Below the pieces are notes generated by a model, which saw only the letters and a list, made by a program, of their open reading frames with translations, was not told where the DNA came from and ran no database searches. From positions 1-53,915 of the forward strand of contig JADFNR010000004.1 in the NCBI GenBank assembly GCA_022563275.1: a stretch of DNA of 53,915 nt. Direction: 5' to 3'. A program made the position numbers and the translations under genes. This DNA comes from Chloroflexota bacterium (GTDB lineage Bacteria; Chloroflexota; Dehalococcoidia; UBA3495). Below are positions 18,007-25,698 of the stretch, one piece after another; positions within the stretch are counted from its first letter, which is position 1, and every line of letters starts with the position of its first letter.

Positions 18007-19410
18007 ATGTTTCAAAACCTGCGATTCTTTCCCTGGCGCCTCCCCCGCGCCGTTGTCCTAACCGCCGCCCTGGTGGCTATCCTTGCCCTGGTTGCCTGTT
18101 CATCATCGTCGGATTCCGAAGATCCGGCCGGAGAAACTTCCGATGGGCTGGCTCTGGTCTGGGAAGCCTGGGAGCAGATCAGCCAGAGGTATGCGGGTTC
18201 CGAACCCCTGGAACCCGAATCCGTGGTTTCGGGCGCGATGACCAGTATCTTGGACCTGATTGATATTACCCCCTACCCATTCTTGACTGAGATCGGCCGG
18301 ATGCGTGGCCAGCCACCGGCCCACGTTCCTGGGGAGATGGCAGACATTTGGCGGGCGGTGGCCAAGCATCAGGCGTCGAACCCCGATTTTGATCCATCCA
18401 CGGTTGCCGAGGCAGCCGTCGCGGGGATGTTGACTGGCCTGGGTGACACGTTGGCGGTATTCCTGAACGCCACTCAGTATCCCTTGGCCAAAGAGAGCTT
18501 GGAAGGCGGCATTGAAGGAACCTATCTGGGTATCGGCGCCAGGGTGGTTTCCCGGGACGGCCGGATCTTGCTGTTCCCTTTCTCCGGTTCACCCGCCGAG
18601 AGCGCGGGAATCCTGGATGGGGATGTGATAGCGGCTGTGGCAGGCGTGTCGGTGCTGGGCCAAGGTGTACAGGAAGTCGTTGACCGGGTGGCGGGACCAA
18701 AGGGGACCAAGGTTGCTTTGGAACTCATCCGGGTGGGGGAATCCGAACCCGTTGAACTCGAGGTATTCCGGGGCGATATTGAGCTGCAATCGGTGGCCAG
18801 CCAACTTATTCCCGGTGGCATCGGATACTTGCGCATATCCCGGTTCCGTGACAATACGGGTGAACAGGTACTCTCCGCGCTAGAATCCCTGAACCGGTTT
18901 GACATGTTGGCCCTGGTGCTGGACATAAGAACCAACCCAGGCGGGTCTGCGGCAGCGGCCAAGGAGACCGCCGGTCAGTTCCTGCCCGACGGGACGTTGT
19001 TTGGATACGTGGAGGGCCAGGACGGGAAGCGCACCGAGGAAACCATCGACCCAAACCGGGACCGTTTGAACCTGGACGACCTGCTGATCGCGGTGCTGGT
19101 CAACGAACAGACAGCGCGCGAAGCGGAGGCTCTGGCCGCGGCGTTGCAGGACTCCGGGCGGGCGACTTTGTTCGGAGTGACCACCTTCGGAGACGCCTCC
19201 GCCTATGAATTCGTGGAATTGAGCGATGGATCGGCCATGTATCTGCCGGTGTCGCGGCGGTACACGCCCTCGGGTAAACTCTTGGATAAATCAGGTCTGA
19301 AGCCCGACGTCGAAGTCCAGTCAATCCCTGAGGAGGAGGGCTACGGTGGCGAGAGCCAGTTCAACCGCGCCTACGAATTCCTAGATGGCCAGTTGCCGCC
19401 GTTCCGTTAG
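18007..19410 (+). CDS. S41 (C-terminal processing protease) family lipoprotein, catalytic residues missing
   Basis: A 467-residue protein. Residues 1-~30 are a lipoprotein signal peptide ending LALVAC-S, so it should be lipid-anchored outside the membrane. A PDZ domain covers about 170-260 (GIGARVVSRDGRILLFPFSGSPAESAGILDGD). The S41 fold follows (GGIGYLRISRFRDNTGE, LVLDIRTNPGGSAAAAKE). In active CtpA/Prc enzymes the nucleophile lies in SASASE and the base in TFGKG. Here the equivalent strings are TAREAE and TFGDA, so Ser becomes Arg371 and Lys becomes Asp396. The gene is otherwise intact, pointing to a non-proteolytic scaffold or binding role. A strong bidirectional terminator follows. Confidence 0.85.
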   Translation: MFQNLRFFPWRLPRAVVLTAALVAILALVACSSSSDSEDPAGETSDGLALVWEAWEQISQRYAGSEPLEPESVVSGAMTSILDLIDITPYPFLTEIGRMRGQPPAHVPGEMADIWRAVAKHQASNPDFDPSTVAEAAVAGMLTGLGDTLAVFLNATQYPLAKESLEGGIEGTYLGIGARVVSRDGRILLFPFSGSPAESAGILDGDVIAAVAGVSVLGQGVQEVVDRVAGPKGTKVALELIRVGESEPVELEVFRGDIELQSVASQLIPGGIGYLRISRFRDNTGEQVLSALESLNRFDMLALVLDIRTNPGGSAAAAKETAGQFLPDGTLFGYVEGQDGKRTEETIDPNRDRLNLDDLLIAVLVNEQTAREAEALAAALQDSGRATLFGVTTFGDASAYEFVELSDGSAMYLPVSRRYTPSGKLLDKSGLKPDVEVQSIPEEEGYGGESQFNRAYEFLDGQLPPFR

Positions 19411-19448
19411 AATCCGGCGCCCGGCAGGTCCGGCCCCGGCTCCGGCCA

Positions 19449-19494
19449 GGTTAGAGAAAAGACCGCTCCAATGGGAGCGGTCTTTTCTCTAACC
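19449..19494. terminator. Bidirectional terminator between the S41 gene and the ribosomal cluster
   Basis: A perfect 21-bp stem around AATG containing AGAGAAAAGACCGCTCC and its complement, with TCTTTTCTCT on the 3' side in both directions. It separates the plus-strand S41 gene from the converging ribosomal protein operon. Confidence 0.88.
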
Positions 19495-19524
19495 TAAGTC
19501 TGCTTGCTAAGATGCTAGAAGGGG

Positions 19525-19758
19525 TCAAGCAACATCGACGCCACTGTCTTCCTGACAGCGGAGGCACACAAAAGTGCTAATGTCCTCTGGGAGGCTGTCG
19601 CTGGCCACGTTGCGCTTGCGGTTGCACACCGAACAGACCACCGTCTCCGTTGCGGGTGACGGCGGTTGGGTGATCACCATATCGGTCCCGCGGTACCCAA
19701 CGTAATCGGGATTGACATCCCGCAAACGCTGGAAACGCTCCCGGTCTTTTCGGCCCAA
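19525..19758 (-). CDS. Small zinc-ribbon protein of unknown function
   Basis: A 77-residue protein with a basic N-terminus (GRKDRERFQRLRDVNPDYVGYRG) and two CxxC pairs (VCSVCNRKR and FVCLRCQED) that would bind one zinc. It starts 27 bases after rplL on the same strand and ends before the terminator at 19449-19494, so it appears to be the last gene of the ribosomal operon. I do not recognise the family. It resembles small ribosome- or RNA-associated zinc ribbons, but that is only impression. Confidence 0.65.
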   Translation of the reverse strand: MGRKDRERFQRLRDVNPDYVGYRGTDMVITQPPSPATETVVCSVCNRKRNVASDSLPEDISTFVCLRCQEDSGVDVA

Positions 19759-19785
19759 TTGGCCCTCCTGGCGATACTGGGGAGG

Positions 19786-20172
19786 TTACTTGATCTCGAC
19801 GGCGGCGCCAGCCTCTTCCAGCTTGCCCTTGATCTCGTCGGCCTCTCCCCTGGCGATGCCTTCCTTGATGGCGGCCGGGGCGGATTCCACCAACTCTTTG
19901 GCCTCTCGCAGGCCCAGTGAAGTGACCTCACGAACGGCCTTGATCACGCTGATCTTGTTGGGGCCGATCTCCTTGAGGTTAACCTCAAATTCTGACTGTT
20001 CCTCGGCGGCGGCGGCACCGTCGGCTGCGGCGCCACCGGCAGCGGGTGCGGCGGCAACGGCCACCGGGGCCGCGGCGCTGATGCCGAACTCTTCTTCCAG
20101 GGCCTTCACCATGTCGGCCAACTCGATCACGTTCATCTGTTTGATTGCTTCTAAGATCTCGTCCTTGCTCAA
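19786..20172 (-). CDS. rplL: 50S ribosomal protein L7/L12
   Basis: A 128-residue stalk protein that recruits translation GTPases. The N-terminal dimerisation region is [30 protein letters not shown]. An Ala-rich hinge (about 36-60) leads to the C-terminal domain with EKTEFDV-like [39 protein letters not shown]. Length and layout are normal. It is cotranscribed with rplJ, 80 bases upstream. Confidence 0.97.
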   Translation of the reverse strand: MSKDEILEAIKQMNVIELADMVKALEEEFGISAAAPVAVAAAPAAGGAAADGAAAAEEQSEFEVNLKEIGPNKISVIKAVREVTSLGLREAKELVESAPAAIKEGIARGEADEIKGKLEEAGAAVEIK

Positions 20173-20252
20173 AACGTCTCCTCTCTTCCTATCAGGATTT
20201 TTGGTCTTTCAGGTATTTATGATTAATTTATTGGATTGACCTGCCCGCTGGG

Positions 20253-21080
20253 TTATACCGACTCTTCCTCGCCAGCGCCTTCCGCTTCCGGCTCAGAGGC
20301 GGGTTCGGCTTCAGCTTCGGCCGCCGGCTCTTCAGAGGTCTCCTCTCCGGCGGGCTCCGGACCAGCTTCAGGCTCGGGGGCATCCGTGGCCTCCGCCGTG
20401 GGCTCTTCGTCTACTGGAGCCTCAGCGTTGGGTGATGCCTCCGCTTCTCCATCAGCTTCGGGCTCGGCGGCAGCTTCGGGTTCGGCAGTGGCTTCGGGTT
20501 CGGCAGTGGCTTCAGGTTCGGCGGCGGGCTCTGGTTCTGCTGCCGGTGCGGGACCTTCCGATTCCAACTGGCGCACCCGCGCCTGCAACAGGTTGTCCAA
20601 ACTCTGCAGCGGGCCGTTAAGCACGCTGAGAAGCCGGGCGATGGGCGATTGCATCTGGCCCAACAACATGGCCAGCAAAACAGGTTTGGACGGTAAAGAT
20701 GCCAGCTTCGTGACCTCGGCGGGGGACATCGGCGACCCATCACCCATGACGGCTCCGATGATGGCCAGCGTTGATCCGCCGGTGCGGATGTAATCGGCAA
20801 CGGCCTTGGCGGCGGTTGCTGGGTCGTCATATCCCAAGGCGATTGCCGTCGGTCCTTGTACGATCTCTTTTAGCTGGGGTTTTTGGGCTTCTTCGGCAGC
20901 CAGGGAGAGCAGAGTGTTCTTGACGATGGTGAAATCGACGCCACCGGCCCGCATGGCCCGGCGTAATTCGACCATCTGGTTCACCGAGATGCCCGAATAA
21001 CTGGTGGTCATCGCGATGGTGCTGCGCTCCAGCCGGTCCTTGATGTCCTTGACCCGGTCTACTTTTTGCTGGGTGGGCAA
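20253..21080 (-). CDS. rplJ: 50S ribosomal protein L10 with acidic C-terminal tail
   Basis: Residues 1-~175 are a normal L10 (VDRVKDIKDRLERSTIAMTTSYSGISVNQMVELRRAMR, then FTIVKNTLLSLAAEE), the base of the L7/L12 stalk and autoregulator of its mRNA. Residues ~180-275 are a tail made of repeats such as PEATAEPEATAEPEAAAEPE, almost free of basic residues. Usual L10 is 165-180 residues. The tail is in frame and of the same kind as the tail on S6 in this window. The TTG start has GGAGG five bases upstream. Confidence 0.95.
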   Translation of the reverse strand: MPTQQKVDRVKDIKDRLERSTIAMTTSYSGISVNQMVELRRAMRAGGVDFTIVKNTLLSLAAEEAQKPQLKEIVQGPTAIALGYDDPATAAKAVADYIRTGGSTLAIIGAVMGDGSPMSPAEVTKLASLPSKPVLLAMLLGQMQSPIARLLSVLNGPLQSLDNLLQARVRQLESEGPAPAAEPEPAAEPEATAEPEATAEPEAAAEPEADGEAEASPNAEAPVDEEPTAEATDAPEPEAGPEPAGEETSEEPAAEAEAEPASEPEAEGAGEEESV

Positions 21081-21089
21081 ATTATTCCT

Positions 21090-21290
21090 CCAAAGGTCCT
21101 GTTAATTGATCGCGGGATGATATTTCTCAGGTTAAATATTCCGCCGGAAATAAAAAATCCCTACGCCAAAGACGCGGCGCAGGGAGTCGGTTACTCCGAT
21201 TTCTGTCCGTCGCGCCTGGGCGGGCGGCTTGCGCATTTAGCCCCCAACGGGGACCCGCGGTCTCTGGCGTGTGTTTTCTAGATTGTAAAC
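21090..21290 (-). promoter_or_regulatory. L10 leader region of rplJ-rplL mRNA
   Basis: The 241-base gap between rplA and rplJ holds several complementary segments on the minus strand. One is an AGAGACCGCGGG...GGGGGCTAAATGCGC block resembling the L10-binding kink-turn region of known L10 leaders. Next come AATCGGAGTAACCGACTCC, then a terminator hairpin. This is the architecture of an autogenous attenuator in which L10 binding favours termination. The match is by eye only. Confidence 0.55.
21152..21185 (-). terminator. Attenuator terminator in the rplJ leader
   Basis: On the minus strand TCCCTGCGCC pairs with GGCGTAGGGA (one G-T pair) around a short loop and is followed at once by TTTTTT. It lies 70 bases before the rplJ start, so it must be conditional if L10 and L7/L12 are made from upstream promoters. 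Confidence 0.75.
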
Positions 21291-21321
21291 TTGGTGAGTA
21301 AGGGAGAAGCCGCGCGCCGGG

Positions 21322-22038
21322 TTACTCCGGCGCTTCCAGGGCGTGTAAGGCGGGTATGTCCAGCGATAGGCTGGGGCCCATGGTCGACGTGATGTAGGCC
21401 GACCGGAAGAAGGGTCCTTTGATGCTGTCGGGCCGGTCTCTGATTATAGCACTGGTCAGGGCGGCCAGGTTATCCACCAGTTTGTCGGCGTCGAAACTCA
21501 CCTTGCCTACTGAACAATGGATGATGGCGGTGCGGTCGGTCCGGTACTCGGTCCGCCCGCCCTTGGCTTCTTGAATCGCCCGGGGCAGGTCCTGGGGCTG
21601 GACCATGGTGCCATTGCGGGGGTTGGGCATGAGGCCCCGGCGGCCCAGTATCCGGCCCAATTTACCGATCTTAGGCATCACCTGGGGCGTGGCCAGTCCA
21701 ACCTCAAAGTCGGCCCAACCCCCCTCGATCTTTTCGATGAGGTCGTCTTCACCAACGAAGTCGGCCCCGGCGGCCCGGGCCTCTTCGGCCCCTTCGGCCC
21801 CGGCGAAAACCACCACGCGGATGGTCTTGCCCAGACCGTGGGGCAGGCTGCAAACGCCGCGGATCATCTGGTCGGCGTGCCGCGGGTCAACGTTGGTCCT
21901 GATGTGCAGTTCAACGGTCTCGTCGAACTTGGCGGTGGATACTTCCTTGAGGAGTTCCATGGCTTCTAATGGCGAATAGTTCTTTTCCAGGTCCACCTTT
22001 TCCGCGACGGTGCTGAACCGACGGCTGTGCTTGACCAT
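21322..22038 (-). CDS. rplA: 50S ribosomal protein L1
   Basis: A 238-residue protein at the E-site stalk; in other bacteria it also represses its own operon. Family blocks include VELHIRTNVDPRHADQMIRG, LPHGLGKTIRVVVFA, and the signature GKLGRILGRRGLMPNPRNGT. Normal length. It starts 5 bases after rplK, the conserved L11-L1 pair. Confidence 0.97.
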   Translation of the reverse strand: MVKHSRRFSTVAEKVDLEKNYSPLEAMELLKEVSTAKFDETVELHIRTNVDPRHADQMIRGVCSLPHGLGKTIRVVVFAGAEGAEEARAAGADFVGEDDLIEKIEGGWADFEVGLATPQVMPKIGKLGRILGRRGLMPNPRNGTMVQPQDLPRAIQEAKGGRTEYRTDRTAIIHCSVGKVSFDADKLVDNLAALTSAIIRDRPDSIKGPFFRSAYITSTMGPSLSLDIPALHALEAPE

Positions 22039-22043
22039 GTTTG

Positions 22044-22469
22044 CTATTCTCCTACTTCGATGCCCATGCTGCGGGCGGTACCAGCAATGATCGCCATCGC
22101 TTCCTCGACGCCACCTGCGTTCAGGTCGGCCATCTTCGATTCGGCGATCTCTTTGAGTTGTTGTTTGCTGATGCTGCCAACGCTGCCATCGCGGAATTCG
22201 GAGACTCCTTTCTCGACTCCCGCGGCTTTGCGCAGCATGTCCGATGCCGGCGGAGTGCGGGTTACGAAGGTAAAGGAACGGTCCTCGTAAACGGTCAGGT
22301 GCACCGGAACGATGGACCCGGCCTGGTTGGCCGTCTTGGAATTGTATTCCTTGACGAAGCCCATGATGTTTACACCGTGTTGGCCCAACGCGGGCCCCAC
22401 CGGAGGGGCTGGCGTCGCCTTTCCGGCTTCCAACTGCAATTTGATTATGGCCCTAACTTTCTTCGCCAA
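22044..22469 (-). CDS. rplK: 50S ribosomal protein L11
   Basis: A 141-residue protein of the GTPase-associated centre. It has [35 protein letters not shown] at the N-terminus and [17 protein letters not shown] in the middle. The proline pair bound by thiopeptide antibiotics is present. Normal length; lies between nusG and rplA. Confidence 0.97.
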   Translation of the reverse strand: MAKKVRAIIKLQLEAGKATPAPPVGPALGQHGVNIMGFVKEYNSKTANQAGSIVPVHLTVYEDRSFTFVTRTPPASDMLRKAAGVEKGVSEFRDGSVGSISKQQLKEIAESKMADLNAGGVEEAMAIIAGTARSMGIEVGE

Positions 22470-22524
22470 CGGGGGCTCCTTCAGAATTTCTCTTGATTGG
22501 TCTCAGCCTGGGGCTTAGATAGAC

Positions 22525-23103
22525 TTAGATCCGCTCCACCTGGAGAAAATCCAGTTCCACGGGAGTTTCACGCCCAAAGAAGGATACCATAACGCGGACC
22601 TTTCCCTTGCCTTCGTCCACGTCGTTGATGGAGCCGATGAAGTCCACAAAGGGGCCTTCGGTGATCCGCACGGTCTCGCCGCGCTCCAGACCGATGTTCA
22701 CGCGGATGGGGTCCGAGTTCACCTGTTTGAGGATGTCCTCCATCTGCTTGTCTTCCAGAGGCACCGGCTTGGGCCGTTTGTCGTGCTCGTCTTCAGTGGA
22801 AACGAACCCGGTGACGCCGGGGGTGTTGCGGACGGCGTACCAACTTTCGTCATCCATGGTCATTTGCACCAGGATGTAGCCGGGGAACAGCTTCTTGCGT
22901 TCCGAGCGCCGTTGGCCGTCCTTGAAGACTACCTCTTCTTCAGTGGGGACCAATACCTCGTTGATTCGGTCCTGCATGTCCAGGCTCTGGATGCGCAGGC
23001 GGAGGTTTTTTTCCACCAGGTCTTCCTGTCCGGAGTAGGTGTGGACGATGTACCAACGGGGTCCCTGAGTTTCTTCGGTTTCCGATGTATCTCTTGTAGT
23101 CAT
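22525..23103 (-). CDS. nusG: Transcription termination/antitermination protein NusG
   Basis: A 192-residue protein. The NGN domain is at about 15-120 ([52 protein letters not shown]). The C-terminal KOW domain ([21 protein letters not shown]) spans about 140-190. It binds RNA polymerase and couples transcription to translation and termination. Standard position between secE and rplK. Confidence 0.97.
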   Translation of the reverse strand: MTTRDTSETEETQGPRWYIVHTYSGQEDLVEKNLRLRIQSLDMQDRINEVLVPTEEEVVFKDGQRRSERKKLFPGYILVQMTMDDESWYAVRNTPGVTGFVSTEDEHDKRPKPVPLEDKQMEDILKQVNSDPIRVNIGLERGETVRITEGPFVDFIGSINDVDEGKGKVRVMVSFFGRETPVELDFLQVERI

Positions 23104-23206
23104 GATGCAATATCCGATGCTGGTTTAAGCAGAGATGCGCGACGCCAGAACGCGGTCCTCATTTCCACAAAAAGCAGTCTACAGAGGCCGAGCCCGGTTT
23201 GATTCC

Positions 23207-23443
23207 CTAGAAGATTACCCGGGCGAATAACTCGGCGAAGATCCGGTCCAGTCCACCCAGGAAAAACCCCGCTACGATGGCCAATACGATGACGACCACG
23301 GTCAAGCGGGAGGTCTCTTCCCGGCTGGGCCAGGTAGATTTTTGTAATTCCACGTAGGTTTCCCGCAGGAAAGTTACGGGGCCGACACGCCCGCCGCCGG
23401 TGGGGGTGACGATGCGTTGACTGCGTGTTGATGCCCTGGCCAT
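23207..23443 (-). CDS. secE: Preprotein translocase subunit SecE
   Basis: A 78-residue short-form SecE. The amphipathic helix motif FLRETYVELQKSTWPSREETSRLT is followed by one transmembrane segment (VVVIVLAIVAGFFLGGLDRIF). It clamps SecY in the membrane channel. It lies six bases after rpmG and upstream of nusG, the conserved order. Confidence 0.95.
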   Translation of the reverse strand: MARASTRSQRIVTPTGGGRVGPVTFLRETYVELQKSTWPSREETSRLTVVVIVLAIVAGFFLGGLDRIFAELFARVIF

Positions 23444-23449
23444 CAGCGG

Positions 23450-23620
23450 TTACCTCACTTCGCGGTGGGTCTTGTGGGTGCGGCACCTGGAGCAGTATTT
23501 ACGCAACTCTATCCGGTTGGGGTCGTTGCGCCGGTTCTTCATGGTGGTGTAATTACGCTCCCGGCAGTCGCCGCATTGCAGGGTGATGATCTGCCTGACG
23601 TCCGCGGTCTTTCTGGCCAT
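23450..23620 (-). CDS. rpmG: 50S ribosomal protein L33
   Basis: A 56-residue protein starting [20 protein letters not shown] and containing two Cys pairs (CGDC, CSRC), the zinc-binding form of L33. [21 protein letters not shown] matches the family throughout. It lies between tuf (3-base gap) and secE (6-base gap). Confidence 0.95.
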   Translation of the reverse strand: MARKTADVRQIITLQCGDCRERNYTTMKNRRNDPNRIELRKYCSRCRTHKTHREVR

Positions 23621-23623
23621 GAC

Positions 23624-24808
23624 TTATGACACCACCTTGGTTATTACGCCGGAGCCCACGGTCCGTCCGCCTTCGCGGATGGCGAAGCGCATCTGCTCTT
23701 CGAGGGGCACCGGGCTCATCAGTTCGATCTGCATCTTCACGTTGTCCCCAGGCATGACCATCTCAACGCCCTCGGGCAAGGTGCACTCGCCTGTGATGTC
23801 GCTGGTGCGGATGTAGAATTGGGGTTTATATCCGGAGAAGAATGGCGTGTGCCGTCCGCCCTCTTCACGGCTCAGGATGTAAACCTCGGCTTCCGCCTTG
23901 GTGTAAGGACTCATGGTTCCGGGAGCAACCAGCACCTGGCCGCGTTCCACCTCTTCCCGGTCCACCCCGCGAAGGAGAATACCCACGGCGTCTCCCGCCT
24001 GTGTGGTGTCCAACGTCTTGTGGAACATCTCCAGGCCGGTGGCCACGGTCTCACGGACGTCGCCCCAGCGAATTATCTCAACATTGTCGCCCTGCTTCAG
24101 GGTGCCACGTTCCACCCGGCCGGTTACAACGGTGCCGCGGCCCTTGATGCCGAAGACGTCTTCGATGGGCATCAGGAAGGGCCGGTCGATTATCCGCTCG
24201 GGTATTGGAATGTATTCATCCATGGCTTTGATGAGGTTCAGAATACCTTCCACCGCTTCGGGGTCTCCCTCGAGGGCCTTCAGACCGCTGACGCGGACGA
24301 CGGGCGCGTCGTCGCCGGGGAACCCATAGCGGTTCAAGAGGTCGCGGACCTCCATCTCCACCAGCTCCAAAAGCTCTTCGTCGTCCATCATGTCGACCTT
24401 GTTGAGAGCTACCAGAATACGGGGCACCTCAACCTGCCGGGCCAGAAGGATGTGCTCACGGGTCTGGGGCATGGGACCATCGGGGGCGCTGACCACCAAG
24501 ATCGCGCCGTCCATCTGGGCGGCTCCGGTAATCATGTTCTTGATATAGTCGGCGTGACCGGGGCAGTCCACGTGGGCATAGTGCCGGGTTTCCGACTCGT
24601 ACTCCACGTGAGCAATGGCGATGGTTACGCCGCGGGCCTTTTCTTCCGGGGCGTTGTCGATGCTGTCCATATCCAAATAAGTGGCCAGGCCCTTTTCCGA
24701 GAGCACCTTGGTGATGGCCGAAGTCAAAGTGGTTTTACCGTGGTCCACGTGGCCGATGGTGCCCACGTTCAGATGTTCCTTCGACCGGTCGAATCGCTGC
24801 TTAGCCAT
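23624..24808 (-). CDS. tuf: Elongation factor Tu
   Basis: A 394-residue GTPase delivering aminoacyl-tRNA to the ribosome. G1 is GHVDHGKT, G2 is in EKARGVTI, G3 is DCPGHADY with the catalytic His, and G4 is NKVD. G5, normally SAL, reads SGL here. Domains II and III are intact ([38 protein letters not shown]). Length is normal. It is preceded by tRNA-Thr(GGT) and followed by rpmG; the upstream tRNAs are probably in the same transcript. Confidence 0.97.
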   Translation of the reverse strand: MAKQRFDRSKEHLNVGTIGHVDHGKTTLTSAITKVLSEKGLATYLDMDSIDNAPEEKARGVTIAIAHVEYESETRHYAHVDCPGHADYIKNMITGAAQMDGAILVVSAPDGPMPQTREHILLARQVEVPRILVALNKVDMMDDEELLELVEMEVRDLLNRYGFPGDDAPVVRVSGLKALEGDPEAVEGILNLIKAMDEYIPIPERIIDRPFLMPIEDVFGIKGRGTVVTGRVERGTLKQGDNVEIIRWGDVRETVATGLEMFHKTLDTTQAGDAVGILLRGVDREEVERGQVLVAPGTMSPYTKAEAEVYILSREEGGRHTPFFSGYKPQFYIRTSDITGECTLPEGVEMVMPGDNVKMQIELMSPVPLEEQMRFAIREGGRTVGSGVITKVVS

Positions 24809-24867
24809 CTCTTAGATGTCCTCCCTACTACTCTTACTCGGGCCCTGTTATTCGGGCCGATTCTTGC

Positions 24868-24942
24868 TGGAGCCCAGAGGCGGGATTGAACCGCCGACCC
24901 CGTTCTTACCAAGAACGTGCTCTACCGCTGAGCTATCTGGGC
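24868..24942 (-). tRNA. tRNA-Thr (anticodon GGT)
   Basis: Acceptor GCCCAGA pairs with TCTGGGC. D stem is GCTC/GAGC. The anticodon stem CGTTC/GAACG encloses TTGGTAA, giving GGT. T arm is GGCGG-TTCAATC-CCGCC. Discriminator T, and CCA is encoded. It sits 59 bases upstream of tuf. Confidence 0.93.
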
Positions 24943-25030
24943 TGATAGATTAACGGCTGCCTGTTGCTTTGATCTTCCTAACCTCTATTCGCCTCTGAGG
25001 TCCGGGCCTTGGTCCGGAGACGGTCAAGAT

Positions 25031-25118
25031 TGGTGGAGGGGGCAGGATTCGAACCTGCGAAGCCCTTCCGGACGCCAGATTTACAGTCTGGTGGCTTTAA
25101 CCACTCACCCACCCCTCC
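25031..25118 (-). tRNA. tRNA-Tyr (anticodon GTA)
   Basis: Acceptor GGAGGGG pairs with CCCCTCC. The anticodon stem CCAGA/TCTGG encloses CTGTAAA, giving GTA. A long variable arm, as expected for bacterial tRNA-Tyr, precedes the T arm GCAGG-TTCGAAT-CCTGC. Discriminator A and CCA are encoded. Confidence 0.95.
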
Positions 25119-25262
25119 AGGCATGGGAATCTTCGCATATTTCTTGGTATGGGTGCAATCGAGGGTGCTGATTTGGGTGTCATCGTGGTTAACCGATAAT
25201 CTGACCCCGGTTTCGCCGTACCTCACTCCGCTGAATTCGTGCCAGCGGGACTGGATTTTAAA

Positions 25263-25334
25263 AGCCCCAGAGGGGATTCGAACCCCTAACCTGTCAATTA
25301 CAAATCGACCGCGCTTCCATTGCGCCACAGGGGC
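25263..25334 (-). tRNA. tRNA-Thr (anticodon TGT)
   Basis: Acceptor GCCCCTG faces CTGGGGC with a T-T mismatch at 6:67. D stem is GCGC/GCGC. The anticodon stem GTCGA/TTGAC encloses TTTGTAA, giving TGT. T arm is AGGGG-TTCGAAT-CCCCT. Unlike its two neighbours it has no encoded CCA. First gene of the tRNA-tuf unit. Confidence 0.9.
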
Positions 25335-25390
25335 ATCGAGGTTCCCGGTTCCAGGCTCGGCCCAGGCTTAGCTCAGGCATGCCTGACACT

Positions 25391-25421
25391 AAAAAATAGC
25401 CCCGCATTCGTGGGGCCATTT
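25391..25421 (-). terminator. Intrinsic terminator/attenuator in the leader of the tRNA-tuf unit
   Basis: On the minus strand GGCCCC, an 8-base loop with CGAATG, and GGGGC lead into TATTTTTTAG. It lies only ~15 bases after the predicted transcription start and ~57 bases before tRNA-Thr(TGT). There is no minus-strand gene upstream for it to terminate. Confidence 0.6.
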
Positions 25422-25442
25422 CGTAACCAGGAGTCCATTAAA

Positions 25443-25471
25443 ATTATATAAATTCAGCCGAAGAAAGTCAA
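25443..25471 (-). promoter_or_regulatory. Strong sigma-70 type promoter of the tRNA-tuf-ribosomal unit
   Basis: On the minus strand TTGACT (25471-25466), a 17-base spacer, then a perfect TATAAT (25448-25443). The surrounding sequence is AT-rich in an otherwise GC-rich region. It points towards tRNA-Thr(TGT), tRNA-Tyr, tRNA-Thr(GGT) and tuf. Confidence 0.8.
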
Positions 25472-25698
25472 TCGATTTCACGCCCAGGGTTGACGAATTC
25501 CGGAGGTCTTTATCCCCATGTCCGTCATCTTGACGGCGCGAGTGTCGTAATCTACACTTCCAGGCACGGCCAAACAGCCTGTTCTATCCCGGGCTTGGGC
25601 ACGAAACCATTGGATTCAAGGCCCGGTCGAAAATTGAAGGACCGAACACCGGGCAAGGGCCCAATAGTCCTGAATTCGGTGTCGGCGATGCGCAAAAT

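Noticed and set aside
23819..24889. Long plus-strand frame opposite tuf
   Set aside because: It is the complement of highly conserved EF-Tu codons and runs into a tRNA gene.
24978..25371. Apparent protein frames across the tRNA genes on both strands
   Set aside because: They translate tRNA sequence (typical spurious strings such as RFVIDRLGVRIPSGAF) and are not genes.
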